64,000 bases of DNA, taken from NCBI GenBank assembly GCA_900541505.1, contig UQKK01000005.1, forward strand, positions 1 through 64,000, given 5' to 3'. This document shows, one piece after another, positions 25,662-35,890 of the stretch; the stretch's first letter is position 1; each line of letters opens with the position of its first letter. The notes beneath the pieces were generated by a model. It was not told the DNA's origin, did not search any database, and was given only the letters and a program-made list of their open reading frames with translations. The DNA comes from an uncultured Ruminococcus sp. (GTDB lineage: Bacteria > Bacillota > Clostridia > Lachnospirales > Lachnospiraceae). The position numbers were made by a program, and so were the translations under genes.

Positions 25662-27842
25662 ATGGCAATTATATTTCAGGAAGAAAAAAGAATTTTTACG
25701 CTGCATACGAAGCGTACGACTTATCAGTTTCAGGCAGATTCCTATGGATTTTTGCTCCATTTATACTACGGGAAACGGACGGAAGGGAACATGGATTATC
25801 TCCTGACCTACGCGGACAGGGGATTTTCCGGAAATCCGTATGATGCGGGGAAGGACAGGACCTATTCCATGGACTTCCTTCCCCAGGAATACCCATGCAT
25901 GGGAAACGGCGATTACAGGAGCAGCGCTTTAATGCTGCGCAATGCGGACGGGACATTCAGCTGTGATATGCGCTACGCGGGATATAAGATTCGCGAAGGA
26001 AAATACGCATTGGAAGGGCTTCCGGCGGTCTATGCGGATGCCGGGGAAGCGCAGACGCTGGAAGTTTATCTGGAAGACCCGGTGACAAAGGTTATGGTGA
26101 TGCTGCTCTACGGTGTACTTCCGGAGTATGATATCATCACCAGGAGCGTGAAGATTTTTAACAGAGGCAGCCGGGAAGTCTGCATCGAAAAAGCGGCTTC
26201 GGCGAGCCTTGATTTCGTGTACGGAAAATTTGACCTTATCACCTTTTATGGCAGACATGCCATGGAGAGAAATTTTCAGAGGACTCCGGTGTCCCACGGC
26301 GGGCATACGATTGGGAGCCGCAGAGGGACATCCAGCCATCAGTATAATCCCACCCTCATCCTGGCGGACGAAAAGGCTGGGGAGGATTCCGGGAGCTGTT
26401 ACGGCATGGCGTTTGTCTACAGCGGAAATTTCCGGGGAGAGGCGGAGAAGGACCAGTTTAACCAGACCAGGGTCATGATGGGGCTGGAGAGCGGGATGTT
26501 CCGTTATCCGTTAAAACCGGGGGCGATGTTCACTGTGCCGGAGACGGTTATGAGCTATTCCGCGGACGGCTTTCAGAGGCTGAGCCGCAATTATCACGGG
26601 TGCTTCCGGCATCATTTATGCCGGGGGGAATATAAAGAAGCGGTAAGACCAATCCTTGTCAACAGTTGGGAGGCGGCTTATTTTAACTTTACGGGGGAGA
26701 TGATTGTTAATCTGGCAGAAGAGGCGGCGGAGCTGGGAATCGAGATGGTCGTGCTGGACGATGGGTGGTTCGGGAAGCGTGACGATGACAACAGCAGCCT
26801 GGGAGACTGGAAGGTCAATGAAGAAAAGTTAGGGTGCTCCATGGGAGAACTGGCGCGCAAAGTCAATGAGAAAGGATTGAAGTTCGGGCTGTGGATTGAG
26901 CCGGAGATGATTTCCGAGGACAGCGACCTCTACAGGGCGCATCCTGACTGGGTATTCGCCATTCCGGGCAGACAGCCGGTGCGGGCGAGGAACCAGCTTG
27001 TGCTGGATTTCTCAAGGAAAGAGGTCAGAGATAATATTTTCGCGCAAATCTGCGAGGTCCTGGATCATGCCAATATCGAATATATCAAATGGGATATGAA
27101 CCGCAGCATATCCGATGTATTTTCCATTCCGGCGGAGGAGCAGGGCAGAGTTCTGCACGACTATGTGCTGGGAGTCTATGATTTCCTGGAGAAGCTGACC
27201 CTTAAGTATCCGGATATCCTGATAGAAGGATGCAGCGGCGGAGGCGGGAGATTTGACGCAGGTATGCTCTATTATACTCCGCAGATTTGGTGCAGCGACA
27301 ACACGGATGCCATTGACCGCATACAGATACAGTACGGGACTTCGTTCTTCTATCCGGTGTCCGCAGTAGGCTCTCATGTATCGGCATGTCCGAATCATCA
27401 GACCGGGCGCTGTACACCGCTATCTACAAGAGGCGTTGTGGCGATGGCGGGAACCTTCGGCTATGAGCTGGAGCTTGGCAGTCTGACCGCGCAGGAAAAA
27501 GAGGAAGTAAAGAGACAGGTGAAGGTCTACCGTGAGCGGGCGGGCCTCATCAACAATGGAGAATATTACCGCTTAAGCGACCCGAAACAGGAGCGCGCCG
27601 CGGCGTGGATGTTTGTCTCCCAGGACCGGTCCGAGGCATTGTTCAACGCAGTGGCTCTCGAGGTGCACGGCAATATGGCGGTGAACTATATTCGGCTGAA
27701 AGGGCTGGAGCCGGAGGCGGTCTACAGGGACTGCGAGACCGGCAAAAAGTATACGGGAGGCGCTCTGATGGAGGCGGGCATTCCGCTGCCTTCAGAGGAG
27801 AAAGAATATATGGCATACCAGATGTATCTTGTCCGTGAGTGA
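25662..27842 (+). CDS. GH36 alpha-galactosidase
   Basis: A 726-residue cytoplasmic alpha-galactosidase of the long GH36 subgroup that removes terminal alpha-1,6-galactose from raffinose, stachyose or melibiose. An N-terminal beta-sandwich is followed by a TIM barrel. The nucleophile Asp is in YIKWDMNRS and the acid/base Asp in WCSDNTDAIDRI; VLDDGWFGKRDDDNSSLGDW and GLKFGLWIEPEM are conserved barrel motifs. There is no signal peptide. AAAGGAG lies before the ATG. A GTG-started GH13 gene follows after 14 bases. Confidence 0.95.
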   Translation: MAIIFQEEKRIFTLHTKRTTYQFQADSYGFLLHLYYGKRTEGNMDYLLTYADRGFSGNPYDAGKDRTYSMDFLPQEYPCMGNGDYRSSALMLRNADGTFSCDMRYAGYKIREGKYALEGLPAVYADAGEAQTLEVYLEDPVTKVMVMLLYGVLPEYDIITRSVKIFNRGSREVCIEKAASASLDFVYGKFDLITFYGRHAMERNFQRTPVSHGGHTIGSRRGTSSHQYNPTLILADEKAGEDSGSCYGMAFVYSGNFRGEAEKDQFNQTRVMMGLESGMFRYPLKPGAMFTVPETVMSYSADGFQRLSRNYHGCFRHHLCRGEYKEAVRPILVNSWEAAYFNFTGEMIVNLAEEAAELGIEMVVLDDGWFGKRDDDNSSLGDWKVNEEKLGCSMGELARKVNEKGLKFGLWIEPEMISEDSDLYRAHPDWVFAIPGRQPVRARNQLVLDFSRKEVRDNIFAQICEVLDHANIEYIKWDMNRSISDVFSIPAEEQGRVLHDYVLGVYDFLEKLTLKYPDILIEGCSGGGGRFDAGMLYYTPQIWCSDNTDAIDRIQIQYGTSFFYPVSAVGSHVSACPNHQTGRCTPLSTRGVVAMAGTFGYELELGSLTAQEKEEVKRQVKVYRERAGLINNGEYYRLSDPKQERAAAWMFVSQDRSEALFNAVALEVHGNMAVNYIRLKGLEPEAVYRDCETGKKYTGGALMEAGIPLPSEEKEYMAYQMYLVRE

Positions 27843-27856
27843 AAGGAGATTTGACA

Positions 27857-29689
27857 GTGGCAGGGAAAACCGTGTTTGAAAGAAGGCTTGGCAAATATCA
27901 TGACGAGCTCCGCTGGCTGTATATGGAGCTGTATGGAAATGACGATATGTTCTTTGAATTGCTGAGTCAGATGAAAGATTTCTATGACAGCCGCAGTGCT
28001 GTTCTTAAGAAACGGGACAGGGCAAAAGAGGCAAAACCGGACTGGTTTAAGAGCAGGCAGATGCTCGGCATGATGCTCTATATCGACAATTTTGCCGGAA
28101 ATATAAAAGGGGTGGAGCGCAAGCTTGACTATATTGAAGACTGTAATGTAAACTGTATACATCTAATGCCGTTTCTCGATACAGTGGAAGGAAAATCAGA
28201 CGGCGGATATGCGGTGGCAGATTTCAGAAAAGTCAGAAGTGACCTGGGGACGATAGATGACCTTGCCCATTTCACAGCGGAATGTCACAAGAGAGACATC
28301 AATGTGTGTATGGATTTTGTTATGAACCATACTTCTGAGGAACACGAGTGGGCGCGCAGGGCAAGAAGCGGCGATGGAGAGTATATGAGCCGTTATTTCT
28401 TCTATGATAACCCGGAGATACCGCAGGAGTTTGAGAGGACTGTGCCGCAGGTGTTCCCCACTACTGCGCCGGGGAATTTTACCTGGCTTGCGGATATGGG
28501 GCATTATGTGATGACGACCTTTTATCCCTACCAGTGGGATTTGAATTACAAAAATCCCAGAGTGTTCAATGAGATGATGTACAATTTCCTGTCTTTCGCT
28601 AATTTGGGAATGGATATCATACGAATCGATGCGGTGCCCTATATATGGAAAGAACTGGGGACTCCCTGCCGGAATTTGAGGCAGGTGCACACCATTGTGC
28701 GTATGATGCGCATGATTGGCGAGATAGTCTGTCCGGCGGTGGTTCTGCTGGGGGAAGTGGTGATGGAACCGGAGAAGGTGGCGCCTTATTTCGGCACCGT
28801 GGAGAAACCGGAGTGTCACATGCTCTACAATGTAACCACCATGGCGACCATCTGGCATACACTCGCCGTGCAGAATACGGCGCTTTTGAAGAAGCAGCTG
28901 GATACCGTGTTAAGCCTTCCGAAGGACTATACATTCCTCAATTATCTGCGCTGTCATGACGATATCGGCTGGGGACTGGACTATGATTTCCTGAAAGGGC
29001 AGGGAATGGAGGAAGTCGCTCATAAGCGGTTTTTAAATGACTACTATACAGGGAAGTTCCCGGGAAGCGAGAGCAGGGGGGAACTCTACAATGACGACCC
29101 GGTGACGCAGGATGCCAGATTCTGCGGGACTACCGCTTCTATGTGCGGTGTGGAGAGCGCCGGATTTGAAGCGGACCAGGCGAAGATGGACAGAGCAGTG
29201 GCGCTGGACATTATGCTGCACTCCTACATGCTGCTGCAGTCGGGAATCCCGATGCTCTACAGCGGCGATGAGATAGGGCAGGTCAACGACTATACTTATA
29301 AAGAGAACCCGGCAAAAAGGGAAGATTCCCGGTATATACACAGAGGGACCTTCATCTGGAAAAATGCCCGCAGGCGCGGAAATAAAAACTGCGTGGAGGG
29401 AAAAATTTTCCAGGCGCTGGATTATCTGGAAAAGCTGCGTAAACAGGAATGTGTGTTTGATGAGGATGCACAGGTCAGCACGGTGGAGACCGGAGATAAA
29501 GGGATTATCTGTATCATTCGCGAGAAAAACGGAGAAAAGATGGCAGGAATTTATAATTTCACCGGGGAAGACAAACAGATATTTGTGTGCCCGGAGGGAA
29601 TGGGAAAAGATATGATTGCAGGCGGAGCAGTGGATATGCGGGCTGTCCCTGTAAAGGCGCGGGGATTTCGCTGGGCAAAAATCTGGTAA
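27857..29689 (+). CDS. GH13 enzyme, amylosucrase/sucrose hydrolase type
   Basis: A 610-residue GH13 protein resembling subfamily 4 (amylosucrase and sucrose hydrolase). The nucleophile Asp is in GMDIIRIDAVPYIW, the acid/base Glu in VVLLGEVVMEP and the transition-state Asp in YLRCHDDIGWG; CMDFVMNHTSEEHEWA is the usual conserved region I. The GTG at 27857 is chosen because AAAGGAGAT lies at proper spacing; an in-frame GTG 18 bases upstream has no ribosome site. Downstream of alpha-galactosidase, it would split the sucrose freed from raffinose, or use sucrose to build alpha-glucan. Hydrolysis versus polymerisation cannot be told here. Confidence 0.88.
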   Translation: MAGKTVFERRLGKYHDELRWLYMELYGNDDMFFELLSQMKDFYDSRSAVLKKRDRAKEAKPDWFKSRQMLGMMLYIDNFAGNIKGVERKLDYIEDCNVNCIHLMPFLDTVEGKSDGGYAVADFRKVRSDLGTIDDLAHFTAECHKRDINVCMDFVMNHTSEEHEWARRARSGDGEYMSRYFFYDNPEIPQEFERTVPQVFPTTAPGNFTWLADMGHYVMTTFYPYQWDLNYKNPRVFNEMMYNFLSFANLGMDIIRIDAVPYIWKELGTPCRNLRQVHTIVRMMRMIGEIVCPAVVLLGEVVMEPEKVAPYFGTVEKPECHMLYNVTTMATIWHTLAVQNTALLKKQLDTVLSLPKDYTFLNYLRCHDDIGWGLDYDFLKGQGMEEVAHKRFLNDYYTGKFPGSESRGELYNDDPVTQDARFCGTTASMCGVESAGFEADQAKMDRAVALDIMLHSYMLLQSGIPMLYSGDEIGQVNDYTYKENPAKREDSRYIHRGTFIWKNARRRGNKNCVEGKIFQALDYLEKLRKQECVFDEDAQVSTVETGDKGIICIIREKNGEKMAGIYNFTGEDKQIFVCPEGMGKDMIAGGAVDMRAVPVKARGFRWAKIW

Positions 29690-29698
29690 GCGGGCAAA

Positions 29699-29746
29699 AA
29701 AAGCAAGATTCCCCGGCAGGCCTGTTTTAGGCAGGCTTGCCGGGGA
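29699..29746. terminator. Strong hairpin between convergent GH13 and GH31 genes
   Basis: A 15-bp stem (TCCCCGGCAGGCCTG at 29710-29724 with 29732-29746, one G-U) around a 7-base loop. On the minus strand a seven-T run (29699-29705 region) follows at short distance. It overlaps the last codons of the GH31 gene and can serve both convergent transcripts. Confidence 0.7.
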
Positions 29747-31814
29747 TTGATGCAGAATAGATAACGGTGCGGAAGGTTTTTTCTTCGCCTGCGCCCTCAC
29801 AGGAGACATTGCCCTCTTCTGTCACACGGATGTGCAGCGTGTGCGTTTCTTCGTCATAGACCGTGCTCATGCCGTCATCCTCATAGAGATTGTAGGTCGT
29901 ATCTTTGTCCAGATAGCCGACGAGGGTGAGCGAACTGGTATCCAACTCCTCCACGCTCTGGGCTGAGGAAGCAAGAGGCAGGAGATGCCCTTTGCGGATA
30001 AAGAAGATGACTTCCTCCATCGCCGCCTTTACATAGTGGTGTCCCGCGGACATCTTCTGAAAACGGAAATCGTCCGGTCCGCTGGCGGTGACAAGGAGCA
30101 TATCTTCGGGCAGATACACATAGCGCCCTGTGGCGTTCTGTTGGCAGATGGGCGAGAGCATAAGGCTTTCTCCCAGGAGGAGCTGGTCTTCCGCCTGCAG
30201 GGTCTGGGGGTCATCCTGATAATCGAAGGAGAGTGGACGGAATAACATCTCATCATTTAAGGCTGCCTTCATGTATTCACTGTACAGGTAGGGCACAAGG
30301 CAGTAGCGCAGGCTGATGGTGCGTTTGAGCGCTTCTATATTGGAGAAGCGGTAAGCCTCCTGAGGTCTGGTTCCCATGGCGGAATGGTTGCGCATGAGAG
30401 GTGTGAAGATACCGAACTGCAGCCAGCGCAGCAAAAGGTCCTCTGTCGTATCGGCGCCAAATCCGCCCAAATCTGCTCCTGTGTAGAGGAAACCGCACAT
30501 GTTGAGGGAGGGCATCATCTTTACGTTCATTTGCAGATGTGACCACCAGGAGAGGTTATCCCCCTGCCAGATTCCCGCAGCTCTGTGCATGCCGATATAG
30601 GAGGAGCGGGAGAACATCAGAATGCGTTTGTCCGGGCTTAAGGTCTCAAAAGCTTCTGCTGCCGCTAGAGTCATATAGTATCCGTAGAGGTTGTGGACTT
30701 TGTCGTGGCGGATTCTGCCCCGGCTGGTCTCATGGTAGAAGCTTTGATAATCTTCCGGATTGTTGGCAAGGGTGTTGACAAGAGCTAACATCTCCTCGGT
30801 TTTGTCCAGCGCAAGGTTCTGCCCTTTGAAGCTTTCCAGCTTTTCCAGTGTTTTCTGGAGGCGGTTTTTAGAATAGAAAATAGCAGGCTCGTTCATATCG
30901 TTCCAAAATCCGTCGATTCCCATATCCAGAAGGAGTTTATATTTCATCCCAAACCACTGGCGCGCGCTGGGATTGAGAAAATCGGGAAAGTGGGAGAAGC
31001 CCGGCCATACAGCGGCTACGAAATCAGTGCCGTCCTCTTCCTTGCAGAAATATCCGTTTTCTACGCCTTCCTCATAGACCGGATAACCTTCCTCCACCTT
31101 CACGCCCGCATCGATGATGGGGACCAGGTGGATGCCGAGTTTACGCATGTCTGCCGTTAATTTTTTTAGGTCAGGGAAGCGTTGCGCATCAACGGTAAAG
31201 TCTTTGTAGCGCTCCATGTAGTCGATATCCATATAAATGGCATCCAGCGGGATGTTGTTTTCTCTGTACGTTTGTGCTACTTCACGGATATCGGATTCAT
31301 TTTTGTAGCCCCAGCGGCTCTGGCCGTAGCCAAACGCCCACTTAGGCGGGATATAACTTCTGCCGATGAGCCCGCGGAACTGACGGACCACAGAGGAATA
31401 GCGACAGTCCTCTGTCTCTATGATATAGAGGTCAAAATCCCACTCCTGCGGTGTGATGGTGAGGATATCCTGGCAGGTATAGCCGATGTCAAAGGTGACA
31501 TAGCCCGGATAATCAAGAAAGATACCAAACGGTGTCTCTCCTCCGATGAGGAGAAAGTTGTGGGCGCCGTAGAGGGACGGTGTATGCTCGGTATGATTAG
31601 GGATATCCGTGCAGTTGCTTGTATAGTGCCAGCCTCGTTTGTTGATGCCGCGCACCTGCTCGCCCAGACCGTAGACCGGGGCATCCTTTTCCAGGCGCAG
31701 TGTCAGGCTGCCATTCTCTTTTTTAAAGAAGGGGAGATTTCCTGTCTCGGCGGGGAGAACAGGGATGACGGCTCCTGTGGGAAACGGATTCCCGAAAACA
31801 TATTTGCGAATCAT
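29727..31814 (-). CDS. GH31 alpha-glucosidase
   Basis: A 695-residue GH31 enzyme. The nucleophile Asp is in GFWNDMNEPAIF and the acid/base Asp in GIWQGDNLSWWSHL; PPKWAFGYGQSRWGY and AIYMDIDYMERY are conserved barrel strands. There is no signal peptide, so it acts in the cytoplasm on imported oligosaccharides. The ATG at 31814 has GAAAGGAG upstream; a longer frame extends 13 codons but lacks a ribosome site. It is convergent with the GH13 gene and divergent from an AraC regulator. Specificity (isomaltose, maltose or xylosyl substrates) is undetermined. Confidence 0.93.
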   Translation of the reverse strand: MIRKYVFGNPFPTGAVIPVLPAETGNLPFFKKENGSLTLRLEKDAPVYGLGEQVRGINKRGWHYTSNCTDIPNHTEHTPSLYGAHNFLLIGGETPFGIFLDYPGYVTFDIGYTCQDILTITPQEWDFDLYIIETEDCRYSSVVRQFRGLIGRSYIPPKWAFGYGQSRWGYKNESDIREVAQTYRENNIPLDAIYMDIDYMERYKDFTVDAQRFPDLKKLTADMRKLGIHLVPIIDAGVKVEEGYPVYEEGVENGYFCKEEDGTDFVAAVWPGFSHFPDFLNPSARQWFGMKYKLLLDMGIDGFWNDMNEPAIFYSKNRLQKTLEKLESFKGQNLALDKTEEMLALVNTLANNPEDYQSFYHETSRGRIRHDKVHNLYGYYMTLAAAEAFETLSPDKRILMFSRSSYIGMHRAAGIWQGDNLSWWSHLQMNVKMMPSLNMCGFLYTGADLGGFGADTTEDLLLRWLQFGIFTPLMRNHSAMGTRPQEAYRFSNIEALKRTISLRYCLVPYLYSEYMKAALNDEMLFRPLSFDYQDDPQTLQAEDQLLLGESLMLSPICQQNATGRYVYLPEDMLLVTASGPDDFRFQKMSAGHHYVKAAMEEVIFFIRKGHLLPLASSAQSVEELDTSSLTLVGYLDKDTTYNLYEDDGMSTVYDEETHTLHIRVTEEGNVSCEGAGEEKTFRTVIYSASIPGKPA

Positions 31815-32085
31815 AATAAACTCCTTTCGTGTGACTGATTTAGTACAAAACAAACTTTACCTTTACAGGGATACAGATGCCTGCTTATAAAAGGACAGGC
31901 AAGTTGTACAGGACTGCTCCATGTGATTATTATATCGGCAGGGAGGGGATCAGTCTAACATATTCCTAACAGATTTTAACAGAATCCTGCGGTCAGCAGA
32001 CGGCGGACAGGATGACTGGGACTATGTGTGTAAGGTATAGACAGGCGGCGCTCGGGGAGTGATTCTTTCATGGAGGTATCCTTGG
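31815..32085. other. Divergent intergenic region GH31 / AraC
   Basis: Holds the promoters of two divergent genes. TAACATATTCCTAACAGA (about 31956-31974) contains two TAACA-like half-sites that could bind the AraC protein. No gene was recognised. Confidence 0.4.
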
Positions 32086-32967
32086 ATGGAACAAAAAGAA
32101 CAATATCTGGAGAAGACCAGACACGGCACGGCGATGTTTCCGGTAGAACATTATTACTGCAGCTATCCGGCAGGGGGTGCCGGGCTGCCTGCACACTGGC
32201 ATGAGGAGTTTGAACTCACCTGGGTGAAGAAAGGCTCCTGCTCCTATATGATAGGCTTAAAGCCCTGTTTCGTGCAGGAGGGAGATATTCTCTTCCTGCC
32301 GTCCGGGATACTGCACGGCATACCGGAGGTGAGGGTCCGTGAGCTTAAGACGGACAGCTTTGTCTTCCATCCGGAGATTTTCGGGGACAGGAGAGATATC
32401 TGCCAGGTGAAATATATTTCCCCTGTGGAGAGTGGAAAAATTCATTTTCCGACAGTTATATCCGGGAAGGAGGCGGCTGCGGAGAAGCTTCGGGAAGTGT
32501 TTGCTGAACTTTCAGAGAGCTTCGAGAGGAAACAGAAGGGCTATGAGATGGAAATCAAGGAACTGCTGTTTAAGATTATGCTGCTTTTCTACCGCTTTGT
32601 GCCTTACCAGAGAGAAGAGGCGGACAGCGAGGAGATAACGGAGAAATTAAAGGCGGTCCTGCAATATGTCAAGGAGCATTACCGGCAGCAGATAACCGTG
32701 GCACAGCTTGCCCAAATCTGCCATTTCAGTGAGTATTATTTCATGCGGTTTTTCAAACAGTACATGGGGGTGACCTGTGTCGAGTACTTAAATCAGTACC
32801 GTATGGAAATCGCGGCGGGGCGGCTCGCCGGCAGCAGCAGGAGTGTGACAGAGATTGCCATGGATACGGGGTTTAACAATGTTTCTTATTTTAACCGCGT
32901 GTTCCGCAGGAGTTTTGGCATGACACCTAAGGAATACCGGAAATCAAATAAAGGAGAGAGAGTATGA
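32086..32967 (+). CDS. AraC-family regulator (cupin sensor)
   Basis: A 293-residue regulator with a cupin sensor domain (LPAHWHEEFELTWVKKGSC with the His/Glu pocket, then EGDILFLPSGILHGIPEV) and two C-terminal helix-turn-helix motifs (TVAQLAQICHFSEYYFMRFF; VTEIAMDTGFNNVSYFNRVF). The ATG at 32086 is preferred because GGAGG lies nine bases upstream. Its stop overlaps the galK start by four bases, so it is made together with galactokinase and probably controls galKT and/or the divergent GH31 gene. Confidence 0.88.
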   Translation: MEQKEQYLEKTRHGTAMFPVEHYYCSYPAGGAGLPAHWHEEFELTWVKKGSCSYMIGLKPCFVQEGDILFLPSGILHGIPEVRVRELKTDSFVFHPEIFGDRRDICQVKYISPVESGKIHFPTVISGKEAAAEKLREVFAELSESFERKQKGYEMEIKELLFKIMLLFYRFVPYQREEADSEEITEKLKAVLQYVKEHYRQQITVAQLAQICHFSEYYFMRFFKQYMGVTCVEYLNQYRMEIAAGRLAGSSRSVTEIAMDTGFNNVSYFNRVFRRSFGMTPKEYRKSNKGERV

Positions 32968-34127
32968 AAGAAAAATTGTACAGTGTTTTTAATGAAACAT
33001 TCGGAGAAGGAGAAAGCAGGATGTATTTTGCCCCCGGCAGAGTGAATCTGATTGGAGAGCATACAGATTACAACGGCGGACACGTATTCCCCTGCGCGCT
33101 GACCATCGGTACTTACGGCGTGGCGAGAAAGAGACAGGACGGGAAGCTTCGTTTCTATTCTCTGAATTTTGAGAAGGACGGCGTCATCACCGGAGACATA
33201 AAAGAACTGGTACCGGATGAGAAAGCGGGCTGGACCAATTATCCGAAAGGAGTTATGTGGGCGTTTGAAAAACGCGGTTTTCACATGGACTGCGGGTTGG
33301 ACCTATTAATCTGGGGAGATATCCCCAACGGCTCCGGGCTTTCCTCCTCGGCATCTTTAGAGGTGCTCACGGGAGTGATTTTGAAAGATTTATACGGCTT
33401 TTCCGTGTCCATGACAGAAATCGCGCAGATTGGGCAGTATTCGGAGAACAATTTTAACGGCTGCAACTGCGGTATCATGGACCAGTTTGCCAGCGCTATG
33501 GGAAAGAAGGACCATGCGATTTTTTTGGATACCAATACGCTGGAGTATGAATATGCGCCTATTAAGCTGGAAAACGCGAAGATTGTCATTACAAACAGCA
33601 AGGTAAAGCACAGTCTGGTGGATTCCGCCTACAATGACAGGCGCAGAGAGTGTGAGCAGGCGCTGAAGGAGTTGCAGACTGTGGCAGATATTAAGGCTTT
33701 GGGAGAGCTTTCCGAAGAAGCGTTTGAATCTCATAAACATGTCATATCCGATGAAGTATGCCGGAAACGGGCAAAGCATGCCGTATACGAGAACCAGAGG
33801 ACCATTCAGGCAGAGGCGGCGCTCAAACGGGGCGACCTTGCCGCGTTTGGCAGATATATGAATGAATCCCATATTTCTCTTCGCGACGACTATGAGGTAT
33901 CCTGTGAGGAGACGGATGTGCTGGCTGAGCTGGCATGGCAGATTCCCGGAGTGATTGGCTCCCGCATCACAGGCGGCGGCTTCGGCGGCTGTACGGTGAG
34001 CATCGTGGAGAATGACGCTGTGGAGAGATTCCGGGAGGAAATTTTAAACGGCTACAAAGAAAAATGTGGTAAGACGGCAGAAATCTATGTGGTAGATGTG
34101 GGAGAAGGCGCGCGCCGTCTGTCATAG
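32964..34127 (+). CDS. galK: Galactokinase
   Basis: Phosphorylates galactose at C1 with ATP, the first step of the Leloir pathway. A 387-residue GHMP kinase: the galactose-binding signature GRVNLIGEHTDYNGGHVFP, the phosphate loop GSGLSSSASLE and the third motif GGGFGGCTVSIV are all present. The start overlaps the AraC stop (ATGA). galT follows after 115 bases. It consumes galactose freed by the GH36 enzyme. No galE or galM is in the window. Confidence 0.96.
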   Translation: MKEKLYSVFNETFGEGESRMYFAPGRVNLIGEHTDYNGGHVFPCALTIGTYGVARKRQDGKLRFYSLNFEKDGVITGDIKELVPDEKAGWTNYPKGVMWAFEKRGFHMDCGLDLLIWGDIPNGSGLSSSASLEVLTGVILKDLYGFSVSMTEIAQIGQYSENNFNGCNCGIMDQFASAMGKKDHAIFLDTNTLEYEYAPIKLENAKIVITNSKVKHSLVDSAYNDRRRECEQALKELQTVADIKALGELSEEAFESHKHVISDEVCRKRAKHAVYENQRTIQAEAALKRGDLAAFGRYMNESHISLRDDYEVSCEETDVLAELAWQIPGVIGSRITGGGFGGCTVSIVENDAVERFREEILNGYKEKCGKTAEIYVVDVGEGARRLS

Positions 34128-34242
34128 ACCGCGACAGGCGCCGCTGCCCGGATAGGGCACGGAGCAGTCTGACAGGACTCTGAAATACTGAGACTGTGAC
34201 AGGGCAGCAGACAGCCCGGCAAAGGGAAAAGGAGAATAGCAC

Positions 34243-35796
34243 ATGTTATACAGAGCAATTGAAAAACTGGTGGAATATGGTATTAAGACAGGACTGACTC
34301 CGGAGTGCGAGCGGGTATATGCGACAAACCTGCTATTGGATGTATTCGGGGAAGAGGACTATGAGCGGGAAACATCGCAGGATACGGAAGCTGAGAAAGC
34401 AAGCGAGTGCTGCGGCTCCGGCTGCAATGGAGCACAGGCAGCAGACGATGGCGGAGAGTTGGAAGAAATTCTTGCGGTTCTGCTCGATGAAGCGGTGAAG
34501 CGGGGAATCATAGAGGACAGCATCGTGTACCGGGATTTATTTGACACGAAGATGATGAACTGCCTCGTCCCGCGTCCTGCGCAGGTGCAGAAGGTATTCT
34601 GGGAGCAGTATGAAAAATCCCCTGAAAAAGCGACAGAGTATTTCTATAAATTCAGCCAGGACAGCGATTATATCCGCCGTTACCGCATAAAGAGGGACAG
34701 GAAGTGGAAGGTAAAATCCCCCTACGGAGAGATAGATATTACCATCAATCTCTCCAAACCGGAGAAAGACCCCAAAGCGATTGCGGCGGCGGGAAAAGCA
34801 AAGGCTTCGGGATATCCGAAATGCCAGTTGTGTATGGAAAATGAAGGGTATGCGGGAAGAGTCAACCACCCGGCGCGCGAAACCCTGCGCATCATTCCCA
34901 TCACCATCAATGAGAGCAGATGGGGATTTCAGTATTCTCCTTATGTTTATTACAATGAGCACTGTATTGTCTTCAACGGAGAGCATGTCCCCATGAAAAT
35001 AGACAGAGCGGCGTTTGTGAAGCTGTTTGATTTTATTAAGCAGTTCCCCCACTATTTCCTGGGCTCCAATGCGGACCTGCCGATTGTAGGCGGTTCCATC
35101 CTAAGCCATGACCATTTCCAGGGCGGGAACTATACCTTTGCCATGGCAAAGGCGCCTATGGAGAGACCGCTCAAGATAGCAGGCTATGAAGATGTGGAAG
35201 CAGGAATCCTGAAGTGGCCTTTGTCTGTGCTGCGCATCCGCTGCAGAGACGAGAAGAGACTGATTGACCTGGCAGAACATGTACTCCGGGTGTGGAGAGG
35301 GTACACAGATGAAGAAGCATTTATCTTCGCTGAGACAGACGGAGTACCCCACAACAGTATCACTCCCATCGCGCGCAAAAAAGGCGAGATGTATGAGCTG
35401 GATTTGACGCTGCGCAACAATATCACCACAGAAGAACATCCTCTGGGTGTCTTCCATCCCCATGCGCAGTACCATAACATCAAGAAGGAAAATATCGGAC
35501 TCATCGAGGTTATGGGACTGGCAGTCCTGCCGGCGCGTCTGAAGGAGGAGATGGACCTTCTGGCGGAATACATCACAGAAGAAAAGGACATAGAGAGCTG
35601 CGAGAAGATTTCCAAACATGCTCAGTGGGTGGACTCCTTCCTGGGAGAGTATGATAACATTACCAGAGAGAATGTCATGGATATCTTAAAGGAGGAGACA
35701 GGGAAAGTCTTCGTCCATGTTCTGGAGGATGCCGGGGTGTATAAGTGCACGCCGGAAGGAAGAGAAGCGTTCATGAGGTTTGTGGAGAAACTGTAA
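34243..35796 (+). CDS. galT: UDP-glucose-hexose-1-phosphate uridylyltransferase, class II
   Basis: Exchanges galactose-1-phosphate with UDP-glucose. At 517 residues it is the long Firmicutes class II GalT, unrelated in length to the 350-residue E. coli type. Landmarks: ILSHDHFQGGNYTFAMAKAP and GVFHPHAQYHNIKKENIG. A Cys- and Gly-containing low-complexity insertion lies near residues 45-70 (CCGSGCNG). AAAGGAG precedes the ATG. It ends about 95 bases before a strong terminator at 35891. Confidence 0.95.
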   Translation: MLYRAIEKLVEYGIKTGLTPECERVYATNLLLDVFGEEDYERETSQDTEAEKASECCGSGCNGAQAADDGGELEEILAVLLDEAVKRGIIEDSIVYRDLFDTKMMNCLVPRPAQVQKVFWEQYEKSPEKATEYFYKFSQDSDYIRRYRIKRDRKWKVKSPYGEIDITINLSKPEKDPKAIAAAGKAKASGYPKCQLCMENEGYAGRVNHPARETLRIIPITINESRWGFQYSPYVYYNEHCIVFNGEHVPMKIDRAAFVKLFDFIKQFPHYFLGSNADLPIVGGSILSHDHFQGGNYTFAMAKAPMERPLKIAGYEDVEAGILKWPLSVLRIRCRDEKRLIDLAEHVLRVWRGYTDEEAFIFAETDGVPHNSITPIARKKGEMYELDLTLRNNITTEEHPLGVFHPHAQYHNIKKENIGLIEVMGLAVLPARLKEEMDLLAEYITEEKDIESCEKISKHAQWVDSFLGEYDNITRENVMDILKEETGKVFVHVLEDAGVYKCTPEGREAFMRFVEKL

Positions 35797-35890
35797 GATT
35801 TAAGAGCTGGCGTAATATTTAAAAGTTTAAAGCATAGAGAAAGTATCAAATAGAGAGAATGTAAAAAGAATAGCAGCCGGATAAATCAGA

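Noticed and set aside
28196..28858. A 220-codon open frame on the minus strand
   Set aside because: Antisense shadow of the GH13 gene; His-rich translation is an artefact of codon complementarity.
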